From contig NZ_FOYL01000028.1 in the NCBI RefSeq assembly GCF_900115955.1, positions 1-39,098 on the forward strand: 39,098 nt of DNA, in the 5' to 3' direction. Under the pieces are notes generated by a model. It worked only from the letters and a program-made list of their open reading frames with translations, was not told the origin of the DNA and did no database searches. Shown in pieces: positions 22,582 through 30,985 of this stretch (position 1 is its first letter; every line of letters begins with the position of its first letter). This DNA comes from Lentzea waywayandensis. Lineage in GTDB: Bacteria; Actinomycetota; Actinomycetes; Mycobacteriales; Pseudonocardiaceae. Made by a program: the position numbers and the translations under genes.

Positions 22582-24120
22582 GTGACAGTCCTCGTGCAGC
22601 CAGGAGAGGCGCCCGTCGTCGTCGAGGAGCCGCGCACGGATCGTGCGGCGACGCTCGCCCCGCCTCCGTCCGGAGACCGGATGCGCGGGTGGCTCATGAC
22701 GATCGTCGTGACGCTGATCGGTGCCGTCGTGCGCTTCTGGAACGTCGGTTATCCGACGGACAAGGGCACCCCGATCTTCGACGAGAAGCACTACGTGCCG
22801 CAGACGGCACAGGTGCTGCGCAACGGCGGCTACGAGGACAACCCGGGCTACGAACTGATCGTCCACCCGCCGCTCGCGAAGCAGCTGATGGCGATCGGCC
22901 AGGAGCTCTTCGGCTACGACGGCATCGGCTGGCGGTTCGCCTCGGCGCTCGCGGGCGCGATCACGATCCTGCTGATCGTCCGGATCGCCCGCCGCCTGAC
23001 CCGTTCGGACCTGCTGGGCGCGCTCGCCGGCATCCTGCTCATCGCGGACGGCGTCTCGCACGTCCAGTCGCGGATGGGCATGCTCGACATCTTCATCGCC
23101 TTGTTCGTCGTCGCCGCGTTCGGCTGCCTGGTCGTCGACCGCGAACAGATGCGCGAACGTCTCGCCGTGGCCGTGCGTGAGGGCTTCATCAACAACTCGG
23201 CCTTCGGCCCGTGGATCGGCTTCCGCTGGTGGCGCTTCGGTGCGGGCGTGATGCTTGGCGCCGCGTGCGGCATCAAGTGGTCTGGCATCTGGTACATCGC
23301 CGCGTTCGGCGTGCTGACCGTCGTCTGGAGCGCGCTGGCGCGCCGGGCCGCGGGCGTCGAGGAACCGTGGCTGGGCGCGCTGGCCAAGGACGTGCTGCCG
23401 TCGCTGGGCGGCCTGGTCGCCATCCCGGTGCTGGTCTACGTCGCGACGTGGTTCCCGTGGATGGCCAGCGAGACCGGCATCGACCGGCACGTGGTCGGCG
23501 GCAAGGTCAAGGACATCTCGTACATCCCGGACGTGCTGCAGTCGCTCTGGTACAACGCGAAGAACGTCTACAAGTTCCACGTCGAGCTGGTCACCTCGGA
23601 GACCAACCGGCACCCGTGGGAGTCGAAGCCGTGGACGTGGCCGATGGGCCTGCGTCCGATGCTCTACTACTACGACAACTCCGTCACGGGCTGCGGCGCG
23701 GCGTCGTGCCTCGGCGCGATCATGCTCATCGGCACCCCCGCGATGTGGTGGCTCGCGTTCCCGGTGATCGGCTGGGCCGTCTTCCGCACCATCGGCCGGA
23801 TGGACTGGCGCTACGCCGGCGTCCTGGTCGGCTACGCGGCGGGCCTGCTGCCGTGGTTCCTCAACCTCGACCGGCAGATGTACTTCTTCTACGTCACGCC
23901 GATGGCGCCGTTCCTGGTGCTGCTGATCGTGCTGGCGCTGGGCGAGATCCTGGGCCGGAAGACCGCGGGCTCCGAACGGCGCGGCACCGGTCTGCTGGTC
24001 GTCGCGCTGTACGTGGGCATCGTGGTGGCGAACTTCGTGTGGCTGTGGCCGATCTTGAACGGCAACCCGATCACGCCGGAAATGTGGCAACAGCAACTGT
24101 GGCTGCCCAGCTGGCGGTGA
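22582..24120 (+). CDS. pmt: Polyprenol-phosphate-mannose:protein O-mannosyltransferase
   Basis: GT39 membrane enzyme (512 aa) that transfers mannose from polyprenyl-phosphate mannose to Ser/Thr of secreted proteins during Sec export. The essential acidic pair is in FDEKHYVPQ (about residue 65) in the first outer loop. HPPLAKQLMAIG and RMGMLDIFIALFVV are further PMT motifs, and about ten membrane helices follow. It starts at GTG 22582. It is the orthologue by position and sequence of M. tuberculosis Rv1002c. Likely clients in this window are the secreted peroxidase, the lipoproteins and RpfB, but that is only inference. Confidence 0.93.
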   Translation: MTVLVQPGEAPVVVEEPRTDRAATLAPPPSGDRMRGWLMTIVVTLIGAVVRFWNVGYPTDKGTPIFDEKHYVPQTAQVLRNGGYEDNPGYELIVHPPLAKQLMAIGQELFGYDGIGWRFASALAGAITILLIVRIARRLTRSDLLGALAGILLIADGVSHVQSRMGMLDIFIALFVVAAFGCLVVDREQMRERLAVAVREGFINNSAFGPWIGFRWWRFGAGVMLGAACGIKWSGIWYIAAFGVLTVVWSALARRAAGVEEPWLGALAKDVLPSLGGLVAIPVLVYVATWFPWMASETGIDRHVVGGKVKDISYIPDVLQSLWYNAKNVYKFHVELVTSETNRHPWESKPWTWPMGLRPMLYYYDNSVTGCGAASCLGAIMLIGTPAMWWLAFPVIGWAVFRTIGRMDWRYAGVLVGYAAGLLPWFLNLDRQMYFFYVTPMAPFLVLLIVLALGEILGRKTAGSERRGTGLLVVALYVGIVVANFVWLWPILNGNPITPEMWQQQLWLPSWR

Positions 24121-24265
24121 GAGTTGTTCGCGCGGGTCGGTGGTTCCCGCACGAGCCGGGCGGGCAAGTCGGTGAACTGCTCCGCGCGGAACGAGGCCGC
24201 GAGCCTGGTCCGGTTCTGCGACGACAAGCAGTGCTGCGCCGTGGCCGGGATCGAGGAGGCCCCGG

Positions 24266-24925
24266 CTAGCTCTCGCTGATCTCCAGCGCCCGCTCCCTGG
24301 TCAGGTCGCCCTCGAGTCTGTTGGTGACCTGACCTCGTTGCCAGAGCAGGGTTTGCCCGGCCGCCTGCGGTTCCTCGGTGTGCCACTGGCCGTCGCGGTC
24401 GATGTAGAAGAACACGTGCGGGTAAGGGATCCAGATCCTGTCGTTGATCTGCTCGACGCCGTCCTGGTGGATCAGCTTGCCGATGGTCGAGCTGATGGTG
24501 CCGTCGAACTGGTCGAGCCTCAGGTCCCCGTAGTGCAGTGTGACGAACCGTCCTTCGTGGACGGTGATCTTGTCCGGTGCTCCGAGCTCTTCCGGCAGGT
24601 GGATCTCGAACGGCATTTCCTCGCGCGCTTCTTCGAGCGAGACCTCCTTGCTGAGCAACGGAGGCGCGACGCTCGGCGGTGCTTCGGTGCGGAACTCGAC
24701 GCCCGCGAACTCCAGGAGGTTCTGCACGCCCGCGCGGACCGCCGGGGACACCGCGAAGGCGATCGCGAAGGCCGTCACCGCCGCTACCAGTGCGGTGAGC
24801 CAACGGTTTCGGCGGCGCGGGGCGTTGATCCTCGTGAGCACGCTCGCGGTGACGTCCGGCGGTTCCGGCACGTGGATCCGCCGGGCCAGGTCGCGGAGGG
24901 CGGCCTCCGCCGGTTCATCGGTCAT
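24266..24925 (-). CDS. Membrane-anchored anti-sigma-like protein
   Basis: A 219-aa single-pass membrane protein: cytoplasmic residues 1-40, helix about 42-62 (LTALVAAVTAFAIAFAV), then an extracellular domain of about 150 residues resembling DUF4367-type domains (LPEELGAPDKITVHEG, RIWIPYPHVFFYIDRDGQW, ERALEISES). ATG 24925 has GGAGG upstream and overlaps the sigma-factor gene by 11 bp. Position and topology suggest it holds the ECF sigma at the membrane and senses an envelope signal. It lacks an obvious zinc HxxxCxxC motif. Confidence 0.75.
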   Translation of the reverse strand: MTDEPAEAALRDLARRIHVPEPPDVTASVLTRINAPRRRNRWLTALVAAVTAFAIAFAVSPAVRAGVQNLLEFAGVEFRTEAPPSVAPPLLSKEVSLEEAREEMPFEIHLPEELGAPDKITVHEGRFVTLHYGDLRLDQFDGTISSTIGKLIHQDGVEQINDRIWIPYPHVFFYIDRDGQWHTEEPQAAGQTLLWQRGQVTNRLEGDLTRERALEISES

Positions 24926-25436
24926 GGGCCACCTCCTCCAGCATCGGGCGCAGTTTGGCGAGCGCTCTGGACAGCCGCGACTTCACGGTTCCTTTGGCCA
25001 GGTTGAGGGTCTGCGCGGTCTCGGCCTCGCTCAGCTCCAGCAGGTACCGGCACGTGACGACCTGGCGATCGGTCTCGGGCAGGCTCTGCACGGCCTTCAG
25101 GAGCTGGGCGCGGGAGTCGTCCACGAGCGTGCCGGGGTCGTCGTGGTCGACGGTCTCCGTGACGGTGGCGAGCTTGAGCTCCATCAGGTTGCGCCGCCGC
25201 CGGCCGCGGTGCAGGTTCTTGGTCTCGTTGGCGACGATCTTGAGCAGCCACGGCTTGAAGTCGGCTTCTGGCTTGAACGTGTGGAGCTTCCGGTACGCCT
25301 TCACGAACGCCTCCTGCACCACGTCACCGGCGTCCGCACCCGCGCCGAGCAGGTAGGCCGTCCGGTGCGCGAGCGCGGTGTACCGGGCGACCAGCTCGCC
25401 GTAGGCCGCCTGGTCGCCTGCGATCGCCCGTGCCAC
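24915..25436 (-). CDS. ECF-type RNA polymerase sigma factor
   Basis: An ECF sigma factor with region 2 (AYGELVARYTALAHRTAYLL, AGDVVQEAFVKAYRKLHTF, FKPWLLKIVANETKN) and region 4 (LPETDRQVVTCRYLLELSEAETAQTL, GTVKSRLSRALAKLR). It is 173 aa from GTG 25436. Homology (TDEAVARAIAGD-type start) runs about six residues further upstream, to an ATC/ACG position with AGGAAGG just ahead, so the real start may be a non-standard codon. The anti-sigma-like gene overlaps its end. The divergent promoter region is a perfect palindrome. Confidence 0.92.
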   Translation of the reverse strand: MARAIAGDQAAYGELVARYTALAHRTAYLLGAGADAGDVVQEAFVKAYRKLHTFKPEADFKPWLLKIVANETKNLHRGRRRRNLMELKLATVTETVDHDDPGTLVDDSRAQLLKAVQSLPETDRQVVTCRYLLELSEAETAQTLNLAKGTVKSRLSRALAKLRPMLEEVAHDR

Positions 25437-25460
25437 CGCTTCGTCCGTGATGCCCTTCCT

Positions 25461-25491
25461 ACACCGGGAACCCCACTTCGGTTCCCGGTGT
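25461..25491. promoter_or_regulatory. Palindromic divergent promoter/operator
   Basis: Perfect 12-bp arms ACACCGGGAACC and GGTTCCCGGTGT (25461-25472, 25480-25491) around a 7-base centre, filling most of the 64-bp gap between the sigma gene and the surface-protein gene. Each strand shows GGAAC, an ECF-type -35, followed about 16 bases later by GGTGTA close to the start codon. It may be a symmetric ECF promoter for both genes, giving very short leaders, or a repressor operator. Confidence 0.5.
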
Positions 25492-25500
25492 ATTCACGCC

Positions 25501-26097
25501 ATGAGGATTCTCGCCTTGATTTGCGCATTCCTGCTGATCAGCGCACCGAGCGCGGTCGCGGGCGGCTGGGCGGTCACGTACGTCGACCCGATGCCGTCGA
25601 TCCAGACTTCGGTGACCCACACCGTCGGCTACTGGGTGCTGCAACACGGCACGCACCCGTTCGCCGGCGATCTCGGCAAGACCGGCCTGCGGTTCAAGTC
25701 CGGGGCGGACTCGCGGGAGTTCGTCGGTGTGCCGCTGGGCGAACCCGCGCACTACGCGGTGACGTTCTCCTTGCCCAACGGCACCTACGAGGTGTTCGGC
25801 GTGCAGGGGATGTTCCAGGAGCACCCACTGGGCACGCTGACGGTGCCGGGCACGTTGCTGGTGAAGCCGGTCGACCCGCAGATGGTCCAGGGATCGACGG
25901 AGGGCGCATGGCCGTGGCAGGAGATCGCGCCGCCGTTGAAGAAGGCTGAGGCGGCCCCCGCACCGGCCGCCGTGACGGTGCCGGACGAGTCGCCGGGAAA
26001 GCCTTTACCCGTGTGGCTCGTCGGCGCGGTGGTCGTCGGCGCGGCCGGGCTGTTCTTGCTGCTGCGCAAGCGGTTGCGGCCATTTGCCCGAAGGTGA
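25501..26097 (+). CDS. Membrane-anchored surface protein, function unknown
   Basis: A 198-aa protein with a signal peptide (MRILALICAFLLISAPSAVAG), an extracellular beta-type domain of about 120 residues (VTYVDPMPSIQTSVTHTV, YWVLQHGTHPFAGDLG, HYAVTFSLPNGTYEVFGVQG, LGTLTVPGTL) and a C-terminal membrane helix followed by RKRLRPFARR. The fold resembles small Ig-like copper or YtkA-type domains by pattern only. ATG 25501 is chosen because it starts the signal peptide. It diverges from the ECF sigma gene and may be its target. A strong hairpin follows the stop codon directly. Confidence 0.7.
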   Translation: MRILALICAFLLISAPSAVAGGWAVTYVDPMPSIQTSVTHTVGYWVLQHGTHPFAGDLGKTGLRFKSGADSREFVGVPLGEPAHYAVTFSLPNGTYEVFGVQGMFQEHPLGTLTVPGTLLVKPVDPQMVQGSTEGAWPWQEIAPPLKKAEAAPAPAAVTVPDESPGKPLPVWLVGAVVVGAAGLFLLLRKRLRPFARR

Positions 26098-26131
26098 GTG
26101 GTGAGGCGATCGGCGGAAACCGCCTCACCAC
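26098..26131 (+). terminator. Terminator of the surface-protein gene
   Basis: A perfect 11-bp stem GTGGTGAGGCG/CGCCTCACCAC (26098-26108, 26121-26131) starting at the base after the stop codon, with a 12-base loop. No U run. It separates this gene from the convergent kinase gene. Confidence 0.75.
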
Positions 26132-26165
26132 CCTCAGAAGGGCATCCCGTGAGATGCCGAGGCTT

Positions 26166-26236
26166 TCCGGGTGAACCACGGCTTAGGTCGGTGAACGGTG
26201 AACCACCGTTACGGCCGAACCGAACGTTCACCCGGA
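26166..26236 (-). terminator. Nested hairpins after the kinase gene
   Basis: Outer stem TCCGGGTGAAC/GTTCACCCGGA (26166-26176, 26226-26236) and inner stem AACGGTG/CACCGTT (26194-26200, 26204-26210), both perfect. It lies four bases past the kinase stop codon and is a likely terminator for it. Confidence 0.7.
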
Positions 26237-26239
26237 TGC

Positions 26240-28207
26240 CTACATCGGCATGTGCCTCGTGGGCGGCGGCGTCGGCTTGCTGATCATCTTCGTGACCGGG
26301 CCTTCCTTGCTCATGCCCTCCTGGTCGAGGAACTGCGAGAGCTGTCCACGGACCTGGGCGAGCGACGGACGGCGGCCCGGTTCGGGGTCCATCGCCGCGA
26401 GCAGCAGACGGGCGTGCTTGCTGTTCTGCGGCAGCTTGGTGATCGGTTCACCCTGGGCGGCGGCCATCAGCGAGGAGATCGGGTTCTCGCGGGAGCCGCG
26501 CGGTGGGTGGCCGGTCAGGGCGTAGGAGACCGTGGCGGCCAGCTGCCAGGAGTCGGACGCCGGCGAGGCCGTCTCGCCGCGTGCCGTCTCCGGGGCGAGG
26601 AAGTCCGGGGTGCCGACCATCATGCCGGTGGCGGTCAGCGTGCTGTCGCCCTTGGAGCGGGCGATGCCGAAGTCGATCAGGTGCGCGGTGCCCTGGCCGT
26701 CGACGATCACGTTGGACGGCTTCACGTCGCGGTGCAGGACACCTCGGTCGTGGGCCGCTGCCAGCGCGTCGGCCATGTTCAGCCACAGGCGGGCGGCGAG
26801 CTTGTCGTCGATCAGGCCGTTCTTCAGCACCGTCTCGGACAGCGAGGCGCCCTCGATGTACTCCATCACCAGGGCCAGGCCGTCCGGGTCCTGGACGATG
26901 TCGAAGACCCGCACGCAGTTCGGGTGCCGGACCGCGGCGAGCGCGCGGGCCTCGCGGAGCATGCGCGCCTCGGTCTCGTTGTCCGGGGCGTGCGCGAGCT
27001 TCACGGCGACCGTGCGGTCGAGCTGCTCGTCGACGGCCAGCCAGACCGTGCCGAAGCCGCCGGAACCGAGCTGACGGACGCGGCGGAACCTGCCGTTGCC
27101 GGGGTTCCAGACCTTGCCCGACTTCTGCACGGGCGCGGGCGACTCGGCGTTGGCCGCGCCCGGACCGAACGGCAGCGGGCCCGGCGTGTCCGCGAGCACC
27201 GCCGGGGTGGACGGCTGCGGGGGCTTGGGCTGGGGCAGCACCTCGGCGACGCGGGTCGGCGGGTACTGCCGCGGCGGCTGGTTCTGGGGCGGCTGCTGCG
27301 GCTGCGTCACCGGGCGCATCGGCCGGTTCATCGGGGCCGGCTGGTACTTCGGCACCTGTGCCGGCTGGTACGGCGGCGGGTTCTGGGGCGGCGGCTGGTG
27401 CTGCGCGGCCGTGATCGGCTTGGTCGGCGCCTTCTTCTGCGGCTGACCCTGCGGGAGCTGGTTGTTCTGAGGCTGCGGCGTGCGCGCCACCGGCTGCGGT
27501 GGCGGCGAGTTCTGCGAGTTCCGGTCGGCGGACCGGTCGCGGCCGGGGCGGTTCAGCATGGCGGTAGTCAACCCGAAAATCCGCACGACGATTGAGCCGA
27601 TTACCGCAATTGGCAGAAACCCGAGCAGCACATGGCCCACAAGTGTCACGGGGAATGCCGATGTCGTCACCAGCAGTACCAGGAACATGGGCCAGAACAC
27701 CCGGCGCGGCCAGTTCGGCCCGAGACGGAACGCCGAGCCCGACTGGAGCATGACGAACAGCAGGCAGAGCAGCGCCAGCACGACGGTGATGACGGCGGCG
27801 ACCAGGAACACGGGCTCCGCCATCGGCCGCTGGGCCACGCCGATGATCGACGGCGCCCCGTCGACCAGGTAGCTGCCCTGCGAGAACTGGCCGAAGCAGG
27901 TGGCCTCGTCCAGCGACGCGGACCCGTCGATGGAACGCTTGGCCAGCCCCTGCACGGTGCCGCGCATGATGAGCCACGGCAGCACCAGACAGCTGGCGAC
28001 GCCGAGCACGGTGAAGATGGCACCGGTCACGGGCCCGTAGGAGTTGCCGACGACCCGGCGCACCGCGATGGACAGCAGGGCCCCGATCGTCGGGAACAAC
28101 CCGAGCACCGCACCGAGCGCCGTGGTGGTCCACACCCAGTCACCGGGGCAGACACTCGCGCCCACGAAGCCGTGCAGCCACGTGAGCAAGGACTCAGCGA
28201 GCCCCAC
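26240..28207 (-). CDS. Ser/Thr protein kinase with N-terminal multi-helix membrane domain
   Basis: A 655-aa protein. Residues 1-212 form about five membrane helices (near 25-48, 58-82, 132-154 and two between 168 and 212) with an outer loop of about 45 residues between helices 2 and 3. A Pro/Gln-rich linker follows (about 213-365). The Hanks-type kinase lies at about 373-640: glycine loop LGSGGFGTVW (379), VAVKLA Lys, HRDVKPSN (near 492), IDFGIA (near 511), GTPDFLAPE. All catalytic residues are present. The order is the reverse of PknB-type kinases, which have the kinase first and a sensor outside. No PASTA repeats. The substrate is unknown. Start GTG 28207 with AAGGGG upstream. Confidence 0.88.
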   Translation of the reverse strand: MGLAESLLTWLHGFVGASVCPGDWVWTTTALGAVLGLFPTIGALLSIAVRRVVGNSYGPVTGAIFTVLGVASCLVLPWLIMRGTVQGLAKRSIDGSASLDEATCFGQFSQGSYLVDGAPSIIGVAQRPMAEPVFLVAAVITVVLALLCLLFVMLQSGSAFRLGPNWPRRVFWPMFLVLLVTTSAFPVTLVGHVLLGFLPIAVIGSIVVRIFGLTTAMLNRPGRDRSADRNSQNSPPPQPVARTPQPQNNQLPQGQPQKKAPTKPITAAQHQPPPQNPPPYQPAQVPKYQPAPMNRPMRPVTQPQQPPQNQPPRQYPPTRVAEVLPQPKPPQPSTPAVLADTPGPLPFGPGAANAESPAPVQKSGKVWNPGNGRFRRVRQLGSGGFGTVWLAVDEQLDRTVAVKLAHAPDNETEARMLREARALAAVRHPNCVRVFDIVQDPDGLALVMEYIEGASLSETVLKNGLIDDKLAARLWLNMADALAAAHDRGVLHRDVKPSNVIVDGQGTAHLIDFGIARSKGDSTLTATGMMVGTPDFLAPETARGETASPASDSWQLAATVSYALTGHPPRGSRENPISSLMAAAQGEPITKLPQNSKHARLLLAAMDPEPGRRPSLAQVRGQLSQFLDQEGMSKEGPVTKMISKPTPPPTRHMPM

Positions 28208-28463
28208 GACTCACACCACCCCTTCCGAGATCACCCCCAGCCTAGGCGACCTGTCAGCGTACGGTGCGTGATTGGTCTGCGGTTGATGCCACAGCAACCC
28301 TTTCCTTGATCACCACGTTGTACTCCGTCTCACCACGCGTTGGGCCTCTTGGCTCTTACACGTTGCGATGGACGGCTCCGTTGACCGATGTCGCTCTAAG
28401 TGCACGATTCGTTATCGAACGCAGCACTGATGGACACCTGGCGAACGGGTGGAAGAAACGGCC

Positions 28464-29018
28464 TCAGCCGTGGTGAACCCGGTGATCGGAGTGGGTGCGC
28501 GAGCTACCTCGCCCCGCCGACGCGCTGGAGGTCGTGACAGCCGGGTCTGGTGCCACCGGCAGGTCGCCGAGGCCCGCGACGAACTCGACGGTCCACCGGT
28601 GCCGCGCGGCCGGGTCGCGTTCCGTGTAGGAGTCGCCGAGGCCGTAGGTGGCGACGCGGGTGTTCTGCCGGTCGTACATCTCGACGGTGATCTGCGAGCC
28701 GAGCAGGCCCTTCTCACCGGGTGCGCATTCCAGTTCCAGGCGGGTGCGGATCCACTGCGGCTCGGTGGCCGGGTCCGCTTCGAGCTCCTCGGAGACCGCG
28801 GCGCAGGACGTGCCATGGGCACGGACGTTCAGGGCGGCCCGGAAGACGACGAGCTCACCGGCCGTGCAGCCGGTGAGAACGCGCGCTTCTACAGCTGTCT
28901 CCGTGCTGGAGACGACAGGTCGGGCGGCCGTACACCTGGCGGCAGGGGCTTCGGTCGACGCCGCTGCACCACTGGAGGTGCCGGCCACGAGTAATAACGC
29001 GGCGACCACAGATCTCAT
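28464..29018 (-). CDS. Small secreted protein, function unknown
   Basis: A 184-aa protein with a signal peptide (MRSVVAALLLVAGTSSGAAAS). The mature domain has four Cys (near 29, 51, 72 and 97), probably two disulfides, and the pattern ELVVFRAALNVRAHGTSC, GSQITVEMYDRQNTRVATYGLGD. The tail is Ser/Arg/His-rich. It begins 41 bp after the stop of the heme peroxidase gene on the same strand, so it may be cotranscribed. No family recognised. A short hairpin ACGGC-CTCA-GCCGT overlaps its stop codon. Confidence 0.65.
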   Translation of the reverse strand: MRSVVAALLLVAGTSSGAAASTEAPAARCTAARPVVSSTETAVEARVLTGCTAGELVVFRAALNVRAHGTSCAAVSEELEADPATEPQWIRTRLELECAPGEKGLLGSQITVEMYDRQNTRVATYGLGDSYTERDPAARHRWTVEFVAGLGDLPVAPDPAVTTSSASAGRGSSRTHSDHRVHHG

Positions 29019-29059
29019 GAGAGAAAACTATTTGTGGGCGCCGCGTTCTTCACTGAACT

Positions 29060-30841
29060 TCACCCCATAGATGGGTGAGTGCGAAACACGTTGTACGCCA
29101 GGCCGTCGCGGCGGATGTCGGTGTTGGCGGAGATCAGATCGCCGAGGGTGCGGCGGTAGTCGATGCCGTAGCGGGCCTTGATCGAGCGCAGAGCCGGATC
29201 GTTGGCGTGGAAGAAGCGGTCGCCGTCGCGCAACGCCTCGAACTGCTTCTTCCAGATGGCCTGCTGAAGCTCGCCGAACTCGCTGCCGGGCAGCCGCGGC
29301 TCGGCCATCATGCCGACGATCGCGTCCAGGCCGTGCACGTCCCCGTAGATGGCCTTCATCCGCGCGGCGACCGTCGTACGTCGCTGACCAGGGCTGATCC
29401 AGTCGAGACTGTCCGGGTCGTCGATCTCGGCGCCCGGTGTGAGCTCGGGGTCGGCGGGGAACGACTCGGTGGCCTCGCCGGAGATCGCCTGGAACGACGG
29501 CTTGGGCGCGAGTCCGTACGCACGGCGCACGTCGTTGTACGAGGCGATGCCGTGGTCACGGCCGCGTTGCACGTCCAGCGCGGCGACGTCGATCACCGCG
29601 GTCAGGCAGCGCGGCTGGCAGCCGGGGATGACGAAGATGATGCTGCGCAACGTGTTCTCGTCGATCAGCTCGTCGTTGAGGCCCTCGTCCTGCCGGCCGA
29701 AGCTCTGCAGCAGCGGGCCGAGCTGCACGTCGTCGACCAGGTCGGGGTTGAACGGCAGCAGCTGCGGCGGCACCGCGACCTCGGCCTTGGCGCCGGTGAT
29801 CGTCACGGTGAAGCCCTTGTCGCGCAACGTCTTCAGCTGCGCCTCGGAGTAGCGGGCCGCTTCCGTGACGACCGAGAGGTCACCGCGCACCATGCTGTGC
29901 GAGCGGTAGCCGACGGTCGCGAACTCGTTCGCCAGGCTCGTCCGCACGGACGGGTTGTAGCCGCGGTAGGGAGCGAGCCGCACGCCCATCGCCGGCAGGA
30001 ACTCCTGGTAGGTGATCCACTGCTGCTCGGCGCTCACGACTTTGCGCGCGATCTGGAACTTCTCCTCGTCGGAGAGATGTGCGGGAAGCCGGTCCACGAT
30101 CCTGTTGTGCTCACGGGCGAACAGCGTCTGCACGGCGGTGATGGTGCCGTTCTCCATGCCGCGCATGTCCCCGGTGACCACGCCGGGTCCACTGGTGATC
30201 GCGCCGAACGGGCCGGTCATCGGCGGTGCGGTCGCCGAGTTGCCGCGCGCGTCCCGGCGCGGCAGCAGGTTGTTGGGCAACAGCAGCTTCGCGCCGTCGC
30301 GCAGCCAGTCGAGCCGCTCCTGGCTGCCGCCGTAGACCGCCCAGCCGTCGAGGTAGGAGCTGACGATGTTCTTCTGCTCGCGCGGGCTCGACCCCGGCAC
30401 CTCGCCGCTGCGCCGCATGGGCGTGGACAGCAGGTCGTTGCGCACGGACTCCAGCGGCGCCTCGTTGTCCCACGGGATCGAGGCGTCGACGGCGGTGTCC
30501 TCGCGCAGCCCGAAGGTGTGGTCGACGAACTGGGCCCACACCTGCGCCCACTGGCTGACGTGCCGCTCGGAGAGGTACCGCTGCCCGCCCTCGGCGAAGA
30601 TCCTGTTGCTGACGTACCGCGCGTTCGGCCCCTCCGCCGGCTGCCCGGCGCCGTCCGCGTACCTCGGGGGAGCGAGCCGGGAGTACCCCTCGCCGACGGT
30701 CCCCCACTCGGGATGGGCGCGGTTGTTGCCGCGCCCGTCGAGACTCTGCACCTCGAAGAACGGGGACTCCGCGTGCGCGATGCCGCCCCCGAGTAACGCC
30801 CCGATCGCCACCAACGCCGCTGCCTTGCGCAAGACCTGCAT
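29060..30841 (-). CDS. Secreted animal-type heme peroxidase
   Basis: A 593-aa member of the peroxidase-cyclooxygenase superfamily. Signal peptide to about residue 24 (MQVLRKAAALVAIGALLGGG). Distal His108 lies in WAQFVDHTFGL, the catalytic Arg region is LFAREHNRIVDRLP, the proximal His is in GYRSHSMV, and DVAALDVQRGRDHGIASYND is the family hallmark. These proteins bind heme and use peroxide to oxidise halides or organic substrates outside the cell. ATG 30841 is taken because it begins the signal peptide; the longer frame adds 25 unlikely residues. The next gene downstream is a small secreted protein. Confidence 0.92.
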   Translation of the reverse strand: MQVLRKAAALVAIGALLGGGIAHAESPFFEVQSLDGRGNNRAHPEWGTVGEGYSRLAPPRYADGAGQPAEGPNARYVSNRIFAEGGQRYLSERHVSQWAQVWAQFVDHTFGLREDTAVDASIPWDNEAPLESVRNDLLSTPMRRSGEVPGSSPREQKNIVSSYLDGWAVYGGSQERLDWLRDGAKLLLPNNLLPRRDARGNSATAPPMTGPFGAITSGPGVVTGDMRGMENGTITAVQTLFAREHNRIVDRLPAHLSDEEKFQIARKVVSAEQQWITYQEFLPAMGVRLAPYRGYNPSVRTSLANEFATVGYRSHSMVRGDLSVVTEAARYSEAQLKTLRDKGFTVTITGAKAEVAVPPQLLPFNPDLVDDVQLGPLLQSFGRQDEGLNDELIDENTLRSIIFVIPGCQPRCLTAVIDVAALDVQRGRDHGIASYNDVRRAYGLAPKPSFQAISGEATESFPADPELTPGAEIDDPDSLDWISPGQRRTTVAARMKAIYGDVHGLDAIVGMMAEPRLPGSEFGELQQAIWKKQFEALRDGDRFFHANDPALRSIKARYGIDYRRTLGDLISANTDIRRDGLAYNVFRTHPSMG

Positions 30842-30985
30842 GGGCTGATGATGGCGACGGGCGCCGTGACTGACCGTGTCCAGTTCTTCACCGCGTGACA
30901 GATCCAGGCCACGCAACTGGGAATTCCCCTGGACCTGCCGCCTTTGCCGGACTTCAGGTCCCGTCCGGTTCCTGGCAGGGATCTG

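Noticed and set aside
21712..24096. A 794-codon minus-strand frame ending in RsmI
   Set aside because: The N-terminal part is antisense to the mannosyltransferase gene; RsmI homology begins only near 22557.
24121..24265. Small gene between the mannosyltransferase and the anti-sigma gene
   Set aside because: Short frames exist on both strands, but none has a ribosome site or recognisable protein.
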